A stretch of 64,000 bases of DNA from positions 124,001 to 188,000 of the forward strand of contig NZ_CP075584.1 in assembly GCF_027594785.1 (NCBI RefSeq). Reading direction: 5' to 3'. The stretch comes from Cryobacterium breve (lineage in GTDB: Bacteria > Actinomycetota > Actinomycetes > Actinomycetales > Microbacteriaceae). Made by a program: the position numbers and the translations under genes. Positions 20,181 through 30,287 of this stretch are shown here, piece by piece; position 1 is the first letter of the stretch, and each line of letters starts with the position of its first letter. Under the pieces are notes generated by a model. It was given only the letters and a program-made list of their open reading frames with translations. It was not told the DNA's origin and did not search any database.

Positions 20181-21348
20181 ATGAGGCGACCAGAGGGCTT
20201 CGACCGGCCGGAGCAGCCGCCGACCAGGGGCGGCACACCGCCCGGCGCTGCAGCCACCCCCGGCGGCCGGGGCACGAAGCGCTCGTCGCGGCGTCCAGCG
20301 GACTCCGCCCCTCCCTCCGCCGCCACTGCGCGCAGCCGTGGGACCACAGACGGCACCCGCACCGAACCGATCACACTCCCGAAACACGAGCCCGAACAGC
20401 CGCACCTCGCCTCGGTCTCTCCGCTGCATACGCCGGGGGCCCAACCGGCGGATCCGGTCACCGAACCGATCGCGACCGTTCCGGCGAAGACGCCGGGCGT
20501 TCGGGTGCCGAAGGCGCGCGCGTCCGACACGGAACCGGTCATCGCCGGGCAGGCCGGTGAGCGCGCAGAACCCGCGCTGACCCCCGCTACCGCCAGGCGC
20601 AGGTTCCGCGCCGCCCGCCGCGCACGCAAGCGCTACGAACGCGAGGAGGTGCGCCGCTTCACGTGGCGCTCGCGCCGTCGCCGCACCGTCTGGTTGACCG
20701 TGCTCGGCACCGTGGCCGCCCTCGTCGGGTTCGTGCTCGTAGGCGCCTATTCCCCGCTGATGGCGCTCCGCACGGTCGAGGTCGTCGGCACCAGCCGGAT
20801 CTCCGCCGACCAGGTCCAGGCTGCGCTCGGCGACCAGCTCGGCACCCCGCTGCCCCTGGTGGACTTCGCGCGGATTCGCGCCGACCTCGGAACCTTTCCC
20901 CTGATCCAGAGCTATGTGACGGAAAGCCGGCCGCCGGACACCCTCGTGGTCCGGATCGTGGAACGGACGCCCGTCGGCACAGTCGTCGTTCCCGGCGGGT
21001 TCAACCTTGTCGATGCGGCGGGCGTCGTGATCCAGGGCGGTACGGCGCGCGTGGCCGGCTATCCCGTGATCGACGCGAGGGCAGGCGTCGGCAGTGCCGG
21101 GTTCCAGGCCGCGACGGCCGTCATCGCCGCCGTCCCGGCTGCCGTGCGCCAGCAGGCTCGACACGGTCACGGCGGCGACGACCGACGACGTGACCCTGGT
21201 CCTGACCGGCGGGGCGCGGGTGGTGTGGGGGAGCGCGGAACGGTCGGAATACAAGGCCGTGGTGCTCGCCGCACTCATCGTGAGCCATCCGGTCGGCACC
21301 GTCAAGGAATACGACGTCTCTTCTCCGGACAGCGCCGTCCTGCGCTGA
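20181..21348 (+). CDS. ftsQ: Cell division protein FtsQ (frameshifted)
   Basis: Bitopic divisome protein that bridges FtsL/FtsB with other septal proteins. A long charged Pro/Arg-rich cytoplasmic region of about 165 residues precedes one membrane helix (VWLTVLGTVAALVGFVLVGAY). The POTRA domain follows (ALRTVEVVGTSRISADQVQAAL), then SRPPDTLVVRIVERTPVG. The frame breaks at 21154-21159: CGCCAGCAGGCTCGAC for expected CGCCAGCAGCTCGAC. With one G removed, PAAVRQQLDTVTAATTDDVTLVLTGG continues to the stop at 21348. Position between murC and ftsZ is invariant for ftsQ. Confidence 0.9.
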
Positions 21349-21530
21349 GCCGTGGGTCATCCGTCGCCCGCGGACCAGTGTCGTCTCGCCTGGGAACCCG
21401 AGTCCTCCCGCGCCGCGAATGTGGGCAGGGTATTTTTCCCGCGTTGTTCGCGACACGCGGGCGCGCCTCCCCGGAGGGGGATGCGTGGCGCTTACCTTCG
21501 AAATCAGGAATTGCATACTCAGCATAACTT

Positions 21531-21551
21531 TAAACTTCGACCAGAGGTTTA
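21531..21551 (+). promoter_or_regulatory. Inverted repeat in the ftsZ leader
   Basis: TAAACTT at 21531-21537 and AGGTTTA at 21545-21551 form an imperfect inverted repeat 21 bases before the ftsZ start. The surrounding 21505-21555 stretch is far richer in A and T than its neighbours. Actinobacterial ftsZ leaders often carry an AAACCT/AGGTTT-type element near the start. The 224-base gap from 21349 otherwise has no gene and probably contains a separate ftsZ promoter. Confidence 0.45.
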
Positions 21552-21572
21552 GGGTTCCACCGGAGGCCGGAC

Positions 21573-22754
21573 GTGTCAACAACAAACCAGAACTACCTCG
21601 CTGTCATCAAGGTTGTTGGAATCGGCGGCGGCGGCGTCAACGCTGTCAACCGCATGATCGAGCTCGGCCTCCGTGGCGTCGAGTTCATCGCCATCAACAC
21701 CGATGCCCAGGCGCTGCTGATGAGCGACGCCGACGTCAAGCTTGACGTCGGTCGCGACCTCACCCGCGGCCTGGGCGCCGGCGCGGACCCCGAGGTGGGC
21801 CGTCGCGCCGCCGAGGACCACGCCGAAGAAATCGAAGAAGCCCTCGCGGGAGCCGACATGGTCTTCGTGACCGCCGGCGAAGGCGGCGGCACGGGCACCG
21901 GCGGCGCACCCGTCGTCGCCCGCATCGCGAAGTCCATCGGCGCGCTCACCATCGGCGTTGTGACCAAGCCGTTCGGCTTCGAGGGCAAGCGCCGCCAGGC
22001 GCAGGCCGAGGCGGGTGTCGCCTCCCTCAAGAACGAGGTCGACACGCTCATCGTCGTGCCGAACGACCGGCTGCTGGAAATCAGCGACCGCGGCATCAGC
22101 ATGCTCGAGGCCTTCGCGACCGCCGACCAGGTCCTCCTCGCCGGCGTGCAGGGCATCACCGACCTGATCACGACGCCTGGACTGATCAACCTCGACTTCG
22201 CCGACGTGAAGTCGGTCATGCAGGGCGCGGGCTCCGCGCTCATGGGCATCGGCTCCTCACGCGGTGCAGACCGAGCCATCAAGGCGGCCGAACTGGCCGT
22301 CGCCTCGCCCCTTCTCGAGGCATCCATCGACGGCGCACACGGAGTGCTCCTCTCGATCCAGGGTGGCTCGAACCTCGGCATCTTCGAGATCAACGATGCG
22401 GCCCGCCTTGTCCAGGAGGCCGTGCACCCCGAAGCCAACATCATCTTCGGTGCCGTCATCGACGACACCCTCGGTGACGAGGTCCGGGTGACGGTCATCG
22501 CAGCCGGCTTCGACGGCGGCGAACCCGGCGTCAAGGCCGTCGAGGTTCGCCACGCGGACCTCGTGGCGGCCGGCGTCGCCGCCGGTGCCGTTTCTGCGAC
22601 GGCCGATGCCGCAACCAGTGGCTCAGCCGGCGTCTTCGGCACGGACGAGCCGAGCGTTGCGACCTGGTCTGCCGGTGAAGCAGGGACGGCCGTCGCCGAC
22701 CCTGCCTTCGAAGAAGACCCCGATGACCTGGACATCCCCGACTTCCTCAAGTAA
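21573..22754 (+). CDS. ftsZ: Cell division GTPase FtsZ
   Basis: Tubulin-like GTPase that forms the Z ring. It has 393 residues and starts at GTG 21573 behind CGGAGG. N-terminal [19 protein letters not shown] binds nucleotide; the tubulin signature [11 protein letters not shown] begins near residue 105; [18 protein letters not shown] and [20 protein letters not shown] are typical. After a variable linker the conserved C-terminal peptide [10 protein letters not shown] is present, the docking site for SepF and other partners. The frame is intact. The yggS gene begins only six bases later. Confidence 0.97.
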   Translation: MSTTNQNYLAVIKVVGIGGGGVNAVNRMIELGLRGVEFIAINTDAQALLMSDADVKLDVGRDLTRGLGAGADPEVGRRAAEDHAEEIEEALAGADMVFVTAGEGGGTGTGGAPVVARIAKSIGALTIGVVTKPFGFEGKRRQAQAEAGVASLKNEVDTLIVVPNDRLLEISDRGISMLEAFATADQVLLAGVQGITDLITTPGLINLDFADVKSVMQGAGSALMGIGSSRGADRAIKAAELAVASPLLEASIDGAHGVLLSIQGGSNLGIFEINDAARLVQEAVHPEANIIFGAVIDDTLGDEVRVTVIAAGFDGGEPGVKAVEVRHADLVAAGVAAGAVSATADAATSGSAGVFGTDEPSVATWSAGEAGTAVADPAFEEDPDDLDIPDFLK

Positions 22755-22760
22755 CCCATC

Positions 22761-23454
22761 GTGACCGAATCGCGTCCAGAGCCGTCCGGCATCGCCGGAC
22801 GGCTCGACGTCGTGCGGGAACGGGTCGACGCGGCCGCCAGGAACGCCGGCAGGGACCCTGCCGACGTGACAACGATCGTCGTGACGAAGTTCCATCCCGT
22901 GACGATGATCGAGGAACTCCTCCGGCTCGGCGTGCGCGACTTCGGCGAGAATCGCCACCAGGAGGCCCAGGGCAAGGCCAGTGCGCTGGCCGGCCGGGAT
23001 CTCACCTGGCATTTCGTCGGACAGGTCCAGGGCAAGAAGGCCAGGCAGGTGCGCTCGTACGCCAACGTAGTGCACTCCGTCGACCGGGAGTCCCTTGCGA
23101 CGGCCCTCGGCTCCGGCGACTCGTCGATCGACTGCTTCCATCCAGGTGAACCTCACGGACGACGCCGCACGCGGAGGGGTCGATCCCTCCGGGCTCGACG
23201 CCCTCGTCGAGCACGTGCTCGAGACGCCGGGACTGCGCCTTCTAGGGCTCATGGCCGTCGCTCCGCTCGGAGCCGAACCTGCAGCGGAGTTCGCCAGGGT
23301 CCGGTCACTCGGTGAAGGCATCCGTGGGGTCGCACCAGAGGCGCGATTCCTGTCGATGGGCATGTCGCAGGACTATCCGGAAGCCATCCGCGAAGGGGCG
23401 ACACACCTTCGAATTGGTACCGCAATCACCGGGAATCGCCCGATTCTCGGTTAA
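22761..23454 (+). CDS. yggS: YggS family pyridoxal phosphate homeostasis protein (frameshifted)
   Basis: PLP-binding TIM-barrel protein that balances vitamin B6 and amino-acid pools. GTG start at 22761. It shows VTTIVVTKFHPVTMIEELL (PLP lysine in the K-F-H block), FGENRHQEAQGKASAL and WHFVGQVQGKKARQV. The frame breaks at 23138-23139: TGCTTCCATCCAG for expected TGCTTCATCCAG, which would give DCFIQVNLTDDAARGG. The C-terminus (GLMAVAPLG, LSMGMSQDYPEAIREGATHLRIGTAI) is in the next frame. Unusually, no pgeF/yfiH gene lies between ftsZ and yggS. Confidence 0.9.
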
Positions 23455-23489
23455 TCTAAGTACGAAGAATCACCAACACGGAGGTCGAG

Positions 23490-24026
23490 ATGTCCAACCC
23501 GCTCAAGAAAACCATGGTTTACCTGGGGCTGGCAGACGAAGAGCTGGAGTACGAGGCGCCCGTCGCCCCACCCGCGGCCGATCAGACTGCCGTCTCGAAC
23601 TCCGCGCTGCCGAAGACCGCCGCGCCGCACCAGACCGGTCCGTCCGCGACACGCGTCGAGGGCTCTCACGGCACCAATGGCCGCGCCCCGGTGACCCCGC
23701 TGCGCAAGACCTCCACTCCCAAGAATGTGGCTGCCTCCGAAATGAATGAAATCCTCACCGTCCACCCGCGCCAGTACCGCGATGCCCAGCTGATCGCGGA
23801 GTCCTTCCGCGAGGGCATTCCAGTGATCATCAACCTCTCCCAGATGAGCGATGCGGACGCACGCAGGCTCATCGACTTCGCGAGCGGCCTCTCCCAGGGC
23901 CTCTACGGCAAGATCGAACGGGTCACCGCGAAGGTGTTCCTGCTGTCGCCGTCCCACATCGTCGTCTCGGGCGACAACGCCGCCGAGGAGTCCGACACGG
24001 AGTCGTCCTTCTTCGCGCAGTCATAG
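23490..24026 (+). CDS. sepF: Cell division protein SepF
   Basis: Membrane-associated partner that anchors and bundles FtsZ. It has 178 residues. The N-terminus [18 protein letters not shown] matches the amphipathic membrane-targeting region. A Pro/Thr-rich linker leads to the DUF552 core from about residue 85 ([26 protein letters not shown]), including [20 protein letters not shown] and [16 protein letters not shown] 23490 is preceded by GGAGG. It fits the ftsZ-yggS-sepF-yggT-wag31 order of actinobacteria. Confidence 0.95.
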   Translation: MSNPLKKTMVYLGLADEELEYEAPVAPPAADQTAVSNSALPKTAAPHQTGPSATRVEGSHGTNGRAPVTPLRKTSTPKNVAASEMNEILTVHPRQYRDAQLIAESFREGIPVIINLSQMSDADARRLIDFASGLSQGLYGKIERVTAKVFLLSPSHIVVSGDNAAEESDTESSFFAQS

Positions 24027-24034
24027 TCTCGGCC

Positions 24035-24331
24035 GTGTTCGTCGTCACACTGTTCGCCTCGATCCTCTATTACGCGCTCCTGCTGTATTTCTTCGTGATG
24101 TGGGGACGCTTCATCGTCGACCTCGTCCGCAGCGTCAACCGCTCCTGGCGACCGCAGGGAGCCACGCTCGTCGTCGTCGAATTCATCTACGTGGTCACAG
24201 ACCCGCCGGTGAAGTTCTTCCGTCGCATCCTGCCGCCACTGCGCGTGGGCCCGATCGCCTTCGACTTCGGCTGGAGCCTGACCATGCTCTGCACCATCGT
24301 CGCTATGGGCATCGTCGGCGCCATCCGGTAG
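24035..24331 (+). CDS. YggT family membrane protein
   Basis: Small integral membrane protein of 98 residues with two hydrophobic segments (LFASILYYALLLYFFVMWGRFI and LTMLCTIVAMGIVGAI). The middle block VEFIYVVTDPPVKFFRRILPPLRVG is the YggT signature. It starts at GTG 24035, eight bases after sepF, so the two are cotranscribed. The family is linked with envelope and division genes, but the biochemical role is not established. Confidence 0.9.
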   Translation: MFVVTLFASILYYALLLYFFVMWGRFIVDLVRSVNRSWRPQGATLVVVEFIYVVTDPPVKFFRRILPPLRVGPIAFDFGWSLTMLCTIVAMGIVGAIR

Positions 24332-24471
24332 GTTCTCGCGTCCGTTCCGGAGTGCGGCATGTATTCTTGATCGAGGCGTCCCGGGTTCGCGTGTGCACCA
24401 CGCATATTCCGGTAGCGTCAATTATTCGTTCGACAAAAAGTTCTCAACTGAGTTTTAAAGGGTGGAAAGCC

Positions 24472-25099
24472 ATGGCGCTAACTCCGGAAGATGTAGTCAA
24501 CAAGCGGTTCCAGTCGACCAAGTTCCGTGAAGGATACGATCAGGACGAGGTGGATGACTTCCTCGACGAGGTCGTCGTCGAGCTTCGCCGCCTGACCGCC
24601 GAAAACGAGGAACTCCGCGCCGGTGTCAGCACCGAGGCCGGAAGCGCGCCCCGTTGTCGCTCCCGTCGAAGCCGTCAAGGCTCCCGAGGTCGTTCCGGCG
24701 CCCGTCGTCGTTCCCGCCGTTGTCGCCGCTGCGGCGACGGTGCCCGAACCGATCGATGAGACCGCCGGCACCACGAACCTGCTGCAGCTGGCCCGCCGCC
24801 TGCACGAGGAACACGTCAAGGAAGGCGCCGAGAAGCGCGACGCCCTCATCGCGGAGGGCCACGCAACGGCGGCCCGCCTCGTTGCAGAAGCCGAAGCCAA
24901 GCAGCGCGCACAGAACACGATCCTGGACAAGGAACGCTCCGTCCTCGAGGACAAGATCGACGGGCTCCGCACCTTCGAGCGCGAATACCGCCAGAAGCTG
25001 AAGAGCTACATCGAGGGCCAGCTGCACGACCTCGACGCGGCCTCACCGGTCGGCGCCGAGAGCGCGCAGAAGCCGAGCTACCAGGGCTTTGGCTCCTAA
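24472..25099 (+). CDS. wag31: Polar growth protein Wag31/DivIVA (frameshifted)
   Basis: Coiled-coil scaffold that marks cell poles and directs peptidoglycan synthesis in actinobacteria. The N-terminus MALTPEDVVNKRFQSTKF and GYDQDEVDDFLDEVVVELRRL is the conserved lipid-binding domain. The frame breaks in the C-run 24649-24652; removing one C gives STEAGSAPVVAPVEAVKAPEV. An Ala/Val/Pro linker follows, then the coiled coil (LLQLARRLHEEHVKEGAEKRDALIAEGHATAARL to YRQKLKSYIEGQL). It ends at 25099. An A/T-rich leader at 24400-24470 suggests its own promoter. Confidence 0.92.
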
Positions 25100-25736
25100 G
25101 CTCCGAACGAAAGGGCGATCCAGCGCGCTCATCGTTCTGGGCCTCGCCGCGCTGGGCGTCTATGCGCTTGACCAGACGGCCAAGTTCCTTGTCGTCAGCT
25201 ACCTGACCGAAGGAAGTACCGTCCGGGTTCTGGGGGATGTGCTGCAATGGCACTTCGTCCGGAACCCGGGCGCGGCGTTCAGCCTCGCCACAGGCATGAC
25301 GTGGATCTTCACGATCATCGCCGCCGCTGTCGTGGTGTTCATCGTGATCTTCGCCGGGCGCATCCGTTCATTGGCGTGGGCGCTCGTCTTCGGACTGCTC
25401 CTCGGCGGCGTGCTCGGAAACCTCACCGACCGCCTTTTCCGGGAGCCGTCCTTCGGACTGGGCCACGTCGTCGACTTCATCACGACCCCCTGGCTGATCC
25501 CCGCGATCTACAACGTCGCGGACGCGTCGATCGTCACGAGCATGGTGATCTTCATGATCCTCACCATCCGCGGCATCGGCCTCGACGGTCGCCGGTCCGT
25601 GCGCGAACCGGCCCGCCCCGCCGATGTCACCACCGCTGACGCCGATTCGGCCGATGCGGCCGATCCCGGCCCCAGAACGGCACCGCCCGTGGCCGCAGAC
25701 GGCACCCCCGCAACACCCACCCAGTTAGCACCCTGA
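25089..25736 (+). CDS. lspA: Signal peptidase II (prolipoprotein signal peptidase)
   Basis: Membrane aspartyl protease cleaving lipoprotein signal peptides. Conserved blocks are [32 protein letters not shown] (first catalytic Asp) and [11 protein letters not shown] (second catalytic Asp). Four membrane helices are visible. A C-terminal tail of about 45 residues, rich in Ala, Asp and Pro, exceeds the usual length. The TTG start at 25089 overlaps the wag31 end by 11 bases. Confidence 0.93.
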   Translation: MAPKLRTKGRSSALIVLGLAALGVYALDQTAKFLVVSYLTEGSTVRVLGDVLQWHFVRNPGAAFSLATGMTWIFTIIAAAVVVFIVIFAGRIRSLAWALVFGLLLGGVLGNLTDRLFREPSFGLGHVVDFITTPWLIPAIYNVADASIVTSMVIFMILTIRGIGLDGRRSVREPARPADVTTADADSADAADPGPRTAPPVAADGTPATPTQLAP

Positions 25737-25743
25737 TTCCCCC

Positions 25744-26664
25744 ATGGAAACCCGCTCCCTTCCCCTTCCGGACGGCCTGGCCGGCGTGCGCGTCGACGCC
25801 GGCATCGCCAAGCTCCTCGGCTTCTCCCGCAGCTTTGCTGCCGAAGTCGCCGAGGCCGGCGGTGTCGCCATCGACGGCGTCGTGGTCGGCAAGTCCGACC
25901 GGCTGTACGCAGGCAGCTGGCTCGAGGTGAACTGGCAGCCGAAAGACGCTCTCTTGATTGTCCCGATCGAGGTGCCCGACCTCACGATCGTCTACGACGA
26001 CGAGAGCATCGTCGTCGTGAACAAGCCCTCCGGTGTCGCCGCTCACCCGAGCGTCGGCTGGACGGGCCCGACGGTCCTCGGCGCCCTTGCCGCAGGCGGC
26101 TACCGGATCGCGACCTCCGGCGCTTCGGAGCGTGCGGGCATCGTGCACCGCCTCGACGTGGGCACGAGCGGCCTCATGGTCGTCGCGAAGTCCGAGACGG
26201 CCTACGTCGCCCTCAAGAAGGCCTTCCACGACCGCGAGGTCGAAAAGATCTACCATGCCGTCGTGCAGGGCCACCCCGACCCGAGCGCGGGCACGATCGA
26301 CGCGCCCATCGGCAGGCACCCGCGCTCAGACTGGAAATTCGCCGTCATCGCCGGCGGCAAGGACTCGGTCACGCACTACGAGACCCTCGAGGCCTTCCCC
26401 TCGGCGTCCCTGCTCGAAGTGCACCTGGAAACGGGACGCACCCACCAGATCCGGGTTCACATGGCCGCCCAGCGGCATCCGTGCGTCGGCGACGCCATGT
26501 ACGGCGCAGACCCCTCGATCACGGCCAGGCTCGGCCTCACCCGGCAGTGGCTGATCGCCAAACAGCTTGCCTTCGTCCACCCGGAATCCCGGGAATGGGT
26601 CACCTTCTCCGCCGAGTACCCCGCGGACCTCGAGCATGCCCTGACCGTGCTCAGGGATGTCTAG
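25744..26664 (+). CDS. rluD: RluA/RluD family 23S rRNA pseudouridine synthase
   Basis: Converts uridines in 23S rRNA to pseudouridine. It has 306 residues. The N-terminal S4 domain starts [21 protein letters not shown]. The catalytic block is [18 protein letters not shown], with Asp in HRLD, and the C-terminal motif is [23 protein letters not shown] 25744 follows lspA by seven bases. Exact RluD specificity is assumed from size and domain order. Confidence 0.92.
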   Translation: METRSLPLPDGLAGVRVDAGIAKLLGFSRSFAAEVAEAGGVAIDGVVVGKSDRLYAGSWLEVNWQPKDALLIVPIEVPDLTIVYDDESIVVVNKPSGVAAHPSVGWTGPTVLGALAAGGYRIATSGASERAGIVHRLDVGTSGLMVVAKSETAYVALKKAFHDREVEKIYHAVVQGHPDPSAGTIDAPIGRHPRSDWKFAVIAGGKDSVTHYETLEAFPSASLLEVHLETGRTHQIRVHMAAQRHPCVGDAMYGADPSITARLGLTRQWLIAKQLAFVHPESREWVTFSAEYPADLEHALTVLRDV

Positions 26665-26699
26665 GCTAGGACCACAACCCACCATCTACCGGAGCATCC

Positions 26700-29600
26700 G
26701 TGTCGAATACCACTAGCGCGAACGGATCGAACGATTCCTTCGTGCACCTGCACGTGCACAGCGAATACTCCATGCTCGACGGGGCCGCGCGCGTCAAGCC
26801 GCTGATCAAAGAGGCCGTCGAACAGGGAATGCCTGCGGTCGCCATCACGGACCACGGCAACATGTTCGGCGCGTTCGACTTCTGGAAGTCCGCGACGGAC
26901 GCCGGCATCAAGCCCATCATCGGCACGGAGGCCTACATCACCCCCGGCACCGACCGGCGGGACAAGACCAGGGTCAAATGGGGCACGAGCGGCCAGAACC
27001 GTGACGACGTCGGCGGCAGCGGCGCATACACGCACATGACGTTGCTCGCCGAGAACACCGCGGGCATGCACAACCTGTTCCGGCTCTCGACGAAGGCCTC
27101 GCTCGAGGGGTACTACTTCAAGCCCCGGATGGACCGCGAGCTGCTGAGCGAGTTCTCGAACGGACTGATCGGCACGACCGGCTGCGTCGGCGGCGAGGTG
27201 CAGACCCGTCTCCGCCTCGGCCAGTACGAGGAGGCGAAGAAGGCGGCGGGGGAGTTGCGCGACATCTTCGGCCCCGAGAACTATTTCTGCGAGATCATGG
27301 ACCACGGCATCGACATCGAGCGCCGCACCATGAGCGAACTGCTCCGCCTCGCCAAGGAGCTCAACCTCCCGCTCGTCGCCACGAACGACCTGCACTACAC
27401 CCACGCCCACGACGCGACGGCGCACGCCGCCCTGCTCTGCGTGCAGTCGGCGTCGACGCTCGACGACCCCAACCGGTTCAAGTTCGACTCCGACGAGTTC
27501 TACCTCAAGACCGCGGCCCAGATGCGGCACCTCTTCCGCGACAACCCGGAGGCGTGCGACAACACGCTGCTGATCGCCGAGCGCTGCGAGGTGAAGTTCG
27601 ACACCCAGGCGAACTACATGCCCCGCTTCCCGACCCCGGAGGGCGAGAACGAGGAAAGCTGGTTCGTCAAGGAGACCGAGCTCGGCCTGGCCCGCCGGTA
27701 CCCGAACGGCATTCCCGCCGAGGTGCGCACCCGGGCGGACTACGAGGTCGGCATCATCGCCCAGATGGGCTTCCCCGGCTACTTCCTCGTCGTCGCCGAC
27801 TTCATCATGTGGTCCAAGACCAACGGCATCCGGGTCGGTCCAGGGCGTGGCTCGGGAGCCGGGTCGATGGTCGCGTACGCGATGGGTATCACCGACCTCG
27901 ACCCGCTCGTGCACGGCCTGATCTTCGAGCGCTTCCTCAACCCGGACCGCGTCTCGATGCCTGACTTCGACGTCGACTTCGACGATCGTCGCCGCGGCGA
28001 GGTCATCCACTACGTCACCGAGAAGTACGGCTCCGAGCGTGTCGCGCAGATCGTCACCTATGGCACCATCAAGGCCAAGCAGGCGCTGAAAGACTCCAGC
28101 CGGGTGCTCGGCTTCCCGTTCGGGATGGGCGACAAGCTCACCAAGGCCATGCCGCAGCCGATCATGGGCAAGGACATGCCGCTCACCGGCATGTTCGACA
28201 AGGACCACCCGCGCTACCGCGAGGCCGTCGACTTCCGAGCGATCATCGAGACGGATGCCGAAGCCCGCACGGTCTTCGACACCGCCCTCGGCCTCGAGAA
28301 CCTGAAACGCCAGTGGGGCGTGCACGCGGCCGGCGTGATCATGTCGTCCGACCCGCTGATCGGCATCGTGCCCGTCATGAAGCGCGAGGCCGACGGCCAG
28401 ATCGTCACCCAGTTCGACTACCCGGCGTGCGAGTCCCTCGGCCTGATCAAGATGGACTTCCTCGGGCTCCGCAACCTCACCATCATCGACGACGCCCTCG
28501 ACAACATCGCCGTCAACCGCGGCCACCGGCCCGTGCTCGAGGACCTCGGCCTCGACGACCCCATCGCATACGAACTGCTCGCCCGCGGAGACACCCTCGG
28601 CGTCTTCCAGCTCGACGGCGGCCCGATGCGTGCGCTGCTCCGCCTGATGAAACCCGACAACTTCGAGGACATCTCCGCGGTCATCGCGCTCTACCGTCCG
28701 GGCCCCATGGGCGCGAACTCGCACACCAACTACGCGCTGCGGAAGACCGGGCAGCAGGAGATCGTCCCGATCCACCCCGAACTCGAGGAAGCCCTCAAGG
28801 ACGTCATCGGCACGACATACGGCCTGATCGTCTACCAGGAACAGGTCATGTCGATCGCGCAGAAGCTCGCCGGGTTCTCGCTCGGCCAGGCCGACCTGCT
28901 GCGCCGGGCCATGGGCAAGAAGAAGAAGTCGGAGCTCGACAAGCAGTTCGCCGGGTTCTCCGCCGGCATGAAGACCAACGGGTACTCCATGGAGGCGGTG
29001 AAGACCGTCTGGGACATCCTCCTGCCGTTCTCCGACTACGCCTTCAACAAGGCGCACTCTGCGGCGTACGGCGTGGTCAGCTACTGGACCGCCTACCTCA
29101 AGGCGCACTACCCGGCCGAGTACATGGCGGCGCTGCTCACGAGCGTCGGCGACTCCCGCGACAAGCTCGCGCTCTACCTCAACGAGTGCCGCCGAATGGG
29201 CATCCAGGTGCTCCCACCGGACGTCAACGAGTCGATCGGCTACTTCGCGGCCGTCGGTCCGGACATCCGCTTCGGTCTCGGCGCAGTGCGCAACGTGGGC
29301 TTCAACGTCGTCGACGCGATCCGCGCCTCCCGCGACGAGAAGGGCCGCTTCGAGTCCTTCCACGACTTCCTCCGCAAGGTGCCGATCCAGGTCGCGAACA
29401 AGCGGACGGTCGAATCCCTCGTCAAGGCCGGCGCGTTCGACTCCCTCGGGGCGACCCGCCGGGCCATGGTCGAGATCCACGAGGGTGCCGTCGAGTCCGC
29501 CGTGAAGATCAAGCGCGACGAGGAACACGGCATGGTCGGCTTCGACTTCGACAGCCTCTTCGACGACCCGCAGGAGACCGAGCAGGTCCCCGACCGACCG

Positions 29601-30278
29601 GAGTGGAGCAAGAAGGAGAAGCTCGCCTTCGAGCGCGACATGCTCGGCCTCTACGTGTCCGACCACCCGCTCGCGGGGCTCGAGATCCCGCTCGCGAAGC
29701 ACGCGTCGACCTCGATCGCCGACCTTCTGGCCTCCGAGCAGACCCAGGATGCCGACACCGTCACGATCGCCGGCCTCATCACGAGCGTGCAGCACCGGAT
29801 CGCCAAGAAGAGCGGCAACCAGTACGGCATCATCCAGGTCGAGGACTTCGGCGGCGACATCGACGTGATGTTCATGGGCAAGGCGTACCAGGAGTTCGCG
29901 CCCGCGCTGATCAACGACTCGATCGTCGTGGTGCGCGGGCGGGTGAGCCTGCGGGACGACGGCATGAACATCCACGCCTATAGCCTCTTCGCGCCCGACC
30001 TGGGCCAGACCGGAGATTCCGGCACCCTCGCGATCACCCTCACAGAGGCGCGAGCGACGACGGACACCGTCACGGCGCTCGGCGACGTGCTGATCCGGCA
30101 CCGCGGGTCCTCCGAGGTACGGCTCAAGCTGATCAAGAACGATTCGGCCCGCGTCTTCGAGCTGCCGTATCAGGTCACGATCAGCGCGGACCTGTTCGGC
30201 GAGCTCAAGAGCCTGCTCGGCCCGTTCTGCCTCAGGCTGAGGCGGCGCATGGCTGGACGGCTATGCGCACCGGCATAG
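26700..30278 (+). CDS. dnaE: DNA polymerase III alpha subunit DnaE (probable 3' frame error)
   Basis: Main replicative polymerase, about 1180 residues. The N-terminal PHP domain begins FVHLHVHSEYSMLDGAARV. The catalytic aspartates are in SMPDFDVDFDDRRRGEV near residue 420. Further on are RVAQIVTYGTIKAKQALKD, AFNKAHSAAYGVVSYWTAYLKAHYPAEYMAALL, and a C-terminal OB fold (TVTIAGLITSVQHRIAKKSGN). GTG start at 26700. The family usually stops shortly after LLGP; here the frame runs 13 residues on as RLRRRMAGRLCAPA. At 30231-30240 CTCAGGCTGA may be CTCAGCTGA, which would end the protein ...GPFCLS. Confidence 0.95.
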   Translation: MSNTTSANGSNDSFVHLHVHSEYSMLDGAARVKPLIKEAVEQGMPAVAITDHGNMFGAFDFWKSATDAGIKPIIGTEAYITPGTDRRDKTRVKWGTSGQNRDDVGGSGAYTHMTLLAENTAGMHNLFRLSTKASLEGYYFKPRMDRELLSEFSNGLIGTTGCVGGEVQTRLRLGQYEEAKKAAGELRDIFGPENYFCEIMDHGIDIERRTMSELLRLAKELNLPLVATNDLHYTHAHDATAHAALLCVQSASTLDDPNRFKFDSDEFYLKTAAQMRHLFRDNPEACDNTLLIAERCEVKFDTQANYMPRFPTPEGENEESWFVKETELGLARRYPNGIPAEVRTRADYEVGIIAQMGFPGYFLVVADFIMWSKTNGIRVGPGRGSGAGSMVAYAMGITDLDPLVHGLIFERFLNPDRVSMPDFDVDFDDRRRGEVIHYVTEKYGSERVAQIVTYGTIKAKQALKDSSRVLGFPFGMGDKLTKAMPQPIMGKDMPLTGMFDKDHPRYREAVDFRAIIETDAEARTVFDTALGLENLKRQWGVHAAGVIMSSDPLIGIVPVMKREADGQIVTQFDYPACESLGLIKMDFLGLRNLTIIDDALDNIAVNRGHRPVLEDLGLDDPIAYELLARGDTLGVFQLDGGPMRALLRLMKPDNFEDISAVIALYRPGPMGANSHTNYALRKTGQQEIVPIHPELEEALKDVIGTTYGLIVYQEQVMSIAQKLAGFSLGQADLLRRAMGKKKKSELDKQFAGFSAGMKTNGYSMEAVKTVWDILLPFSDYAFNKAHSAAYGVVSYWTAYLKAHYPAEYMAALLTSVGDSRDKLALYLNECRRMGIQVLPPDVNESIGYFAAVGPDIRFGLGAVRNVGFNVVDAIRASRDEKGRFESFHDFLRKVPIQVANKRTVESLVKAGAFDSLGATRRAMVEIHEGAVESAVKIKRDEEHGMVGFDFDSLFDDPQETEQVPDRPEWSKKEKLAFERDMLGLYVSDHPLAGLEIPLAKHASTSIADLLASEQTQDADTVTIAGLITSVQHRIAKKSGNQYGIIQVEDFGGDIDVMFMGKAYQEFAPALINDSIVVVRGRVSLRDDGMNIHAYSLFAPDLGQTGDSGTLAITLTEARATTDTVTALGDVLIRHRGSSEVRLKLIKNDSARVFELPYQVTISADLFGELKSLLGPFCLRLRRRMAGRLCAPA

Positions 30279-30287
30279 CCTTGGACC

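Noticed and set aside
873..30101. Long antisense open frames (for example opposite dnaE, murE, murD and ftsI)
   Set aside because: They mirror the codon bias of real genes on the other strand and have His/Asp/Val/Gly-rich composition without motifs.
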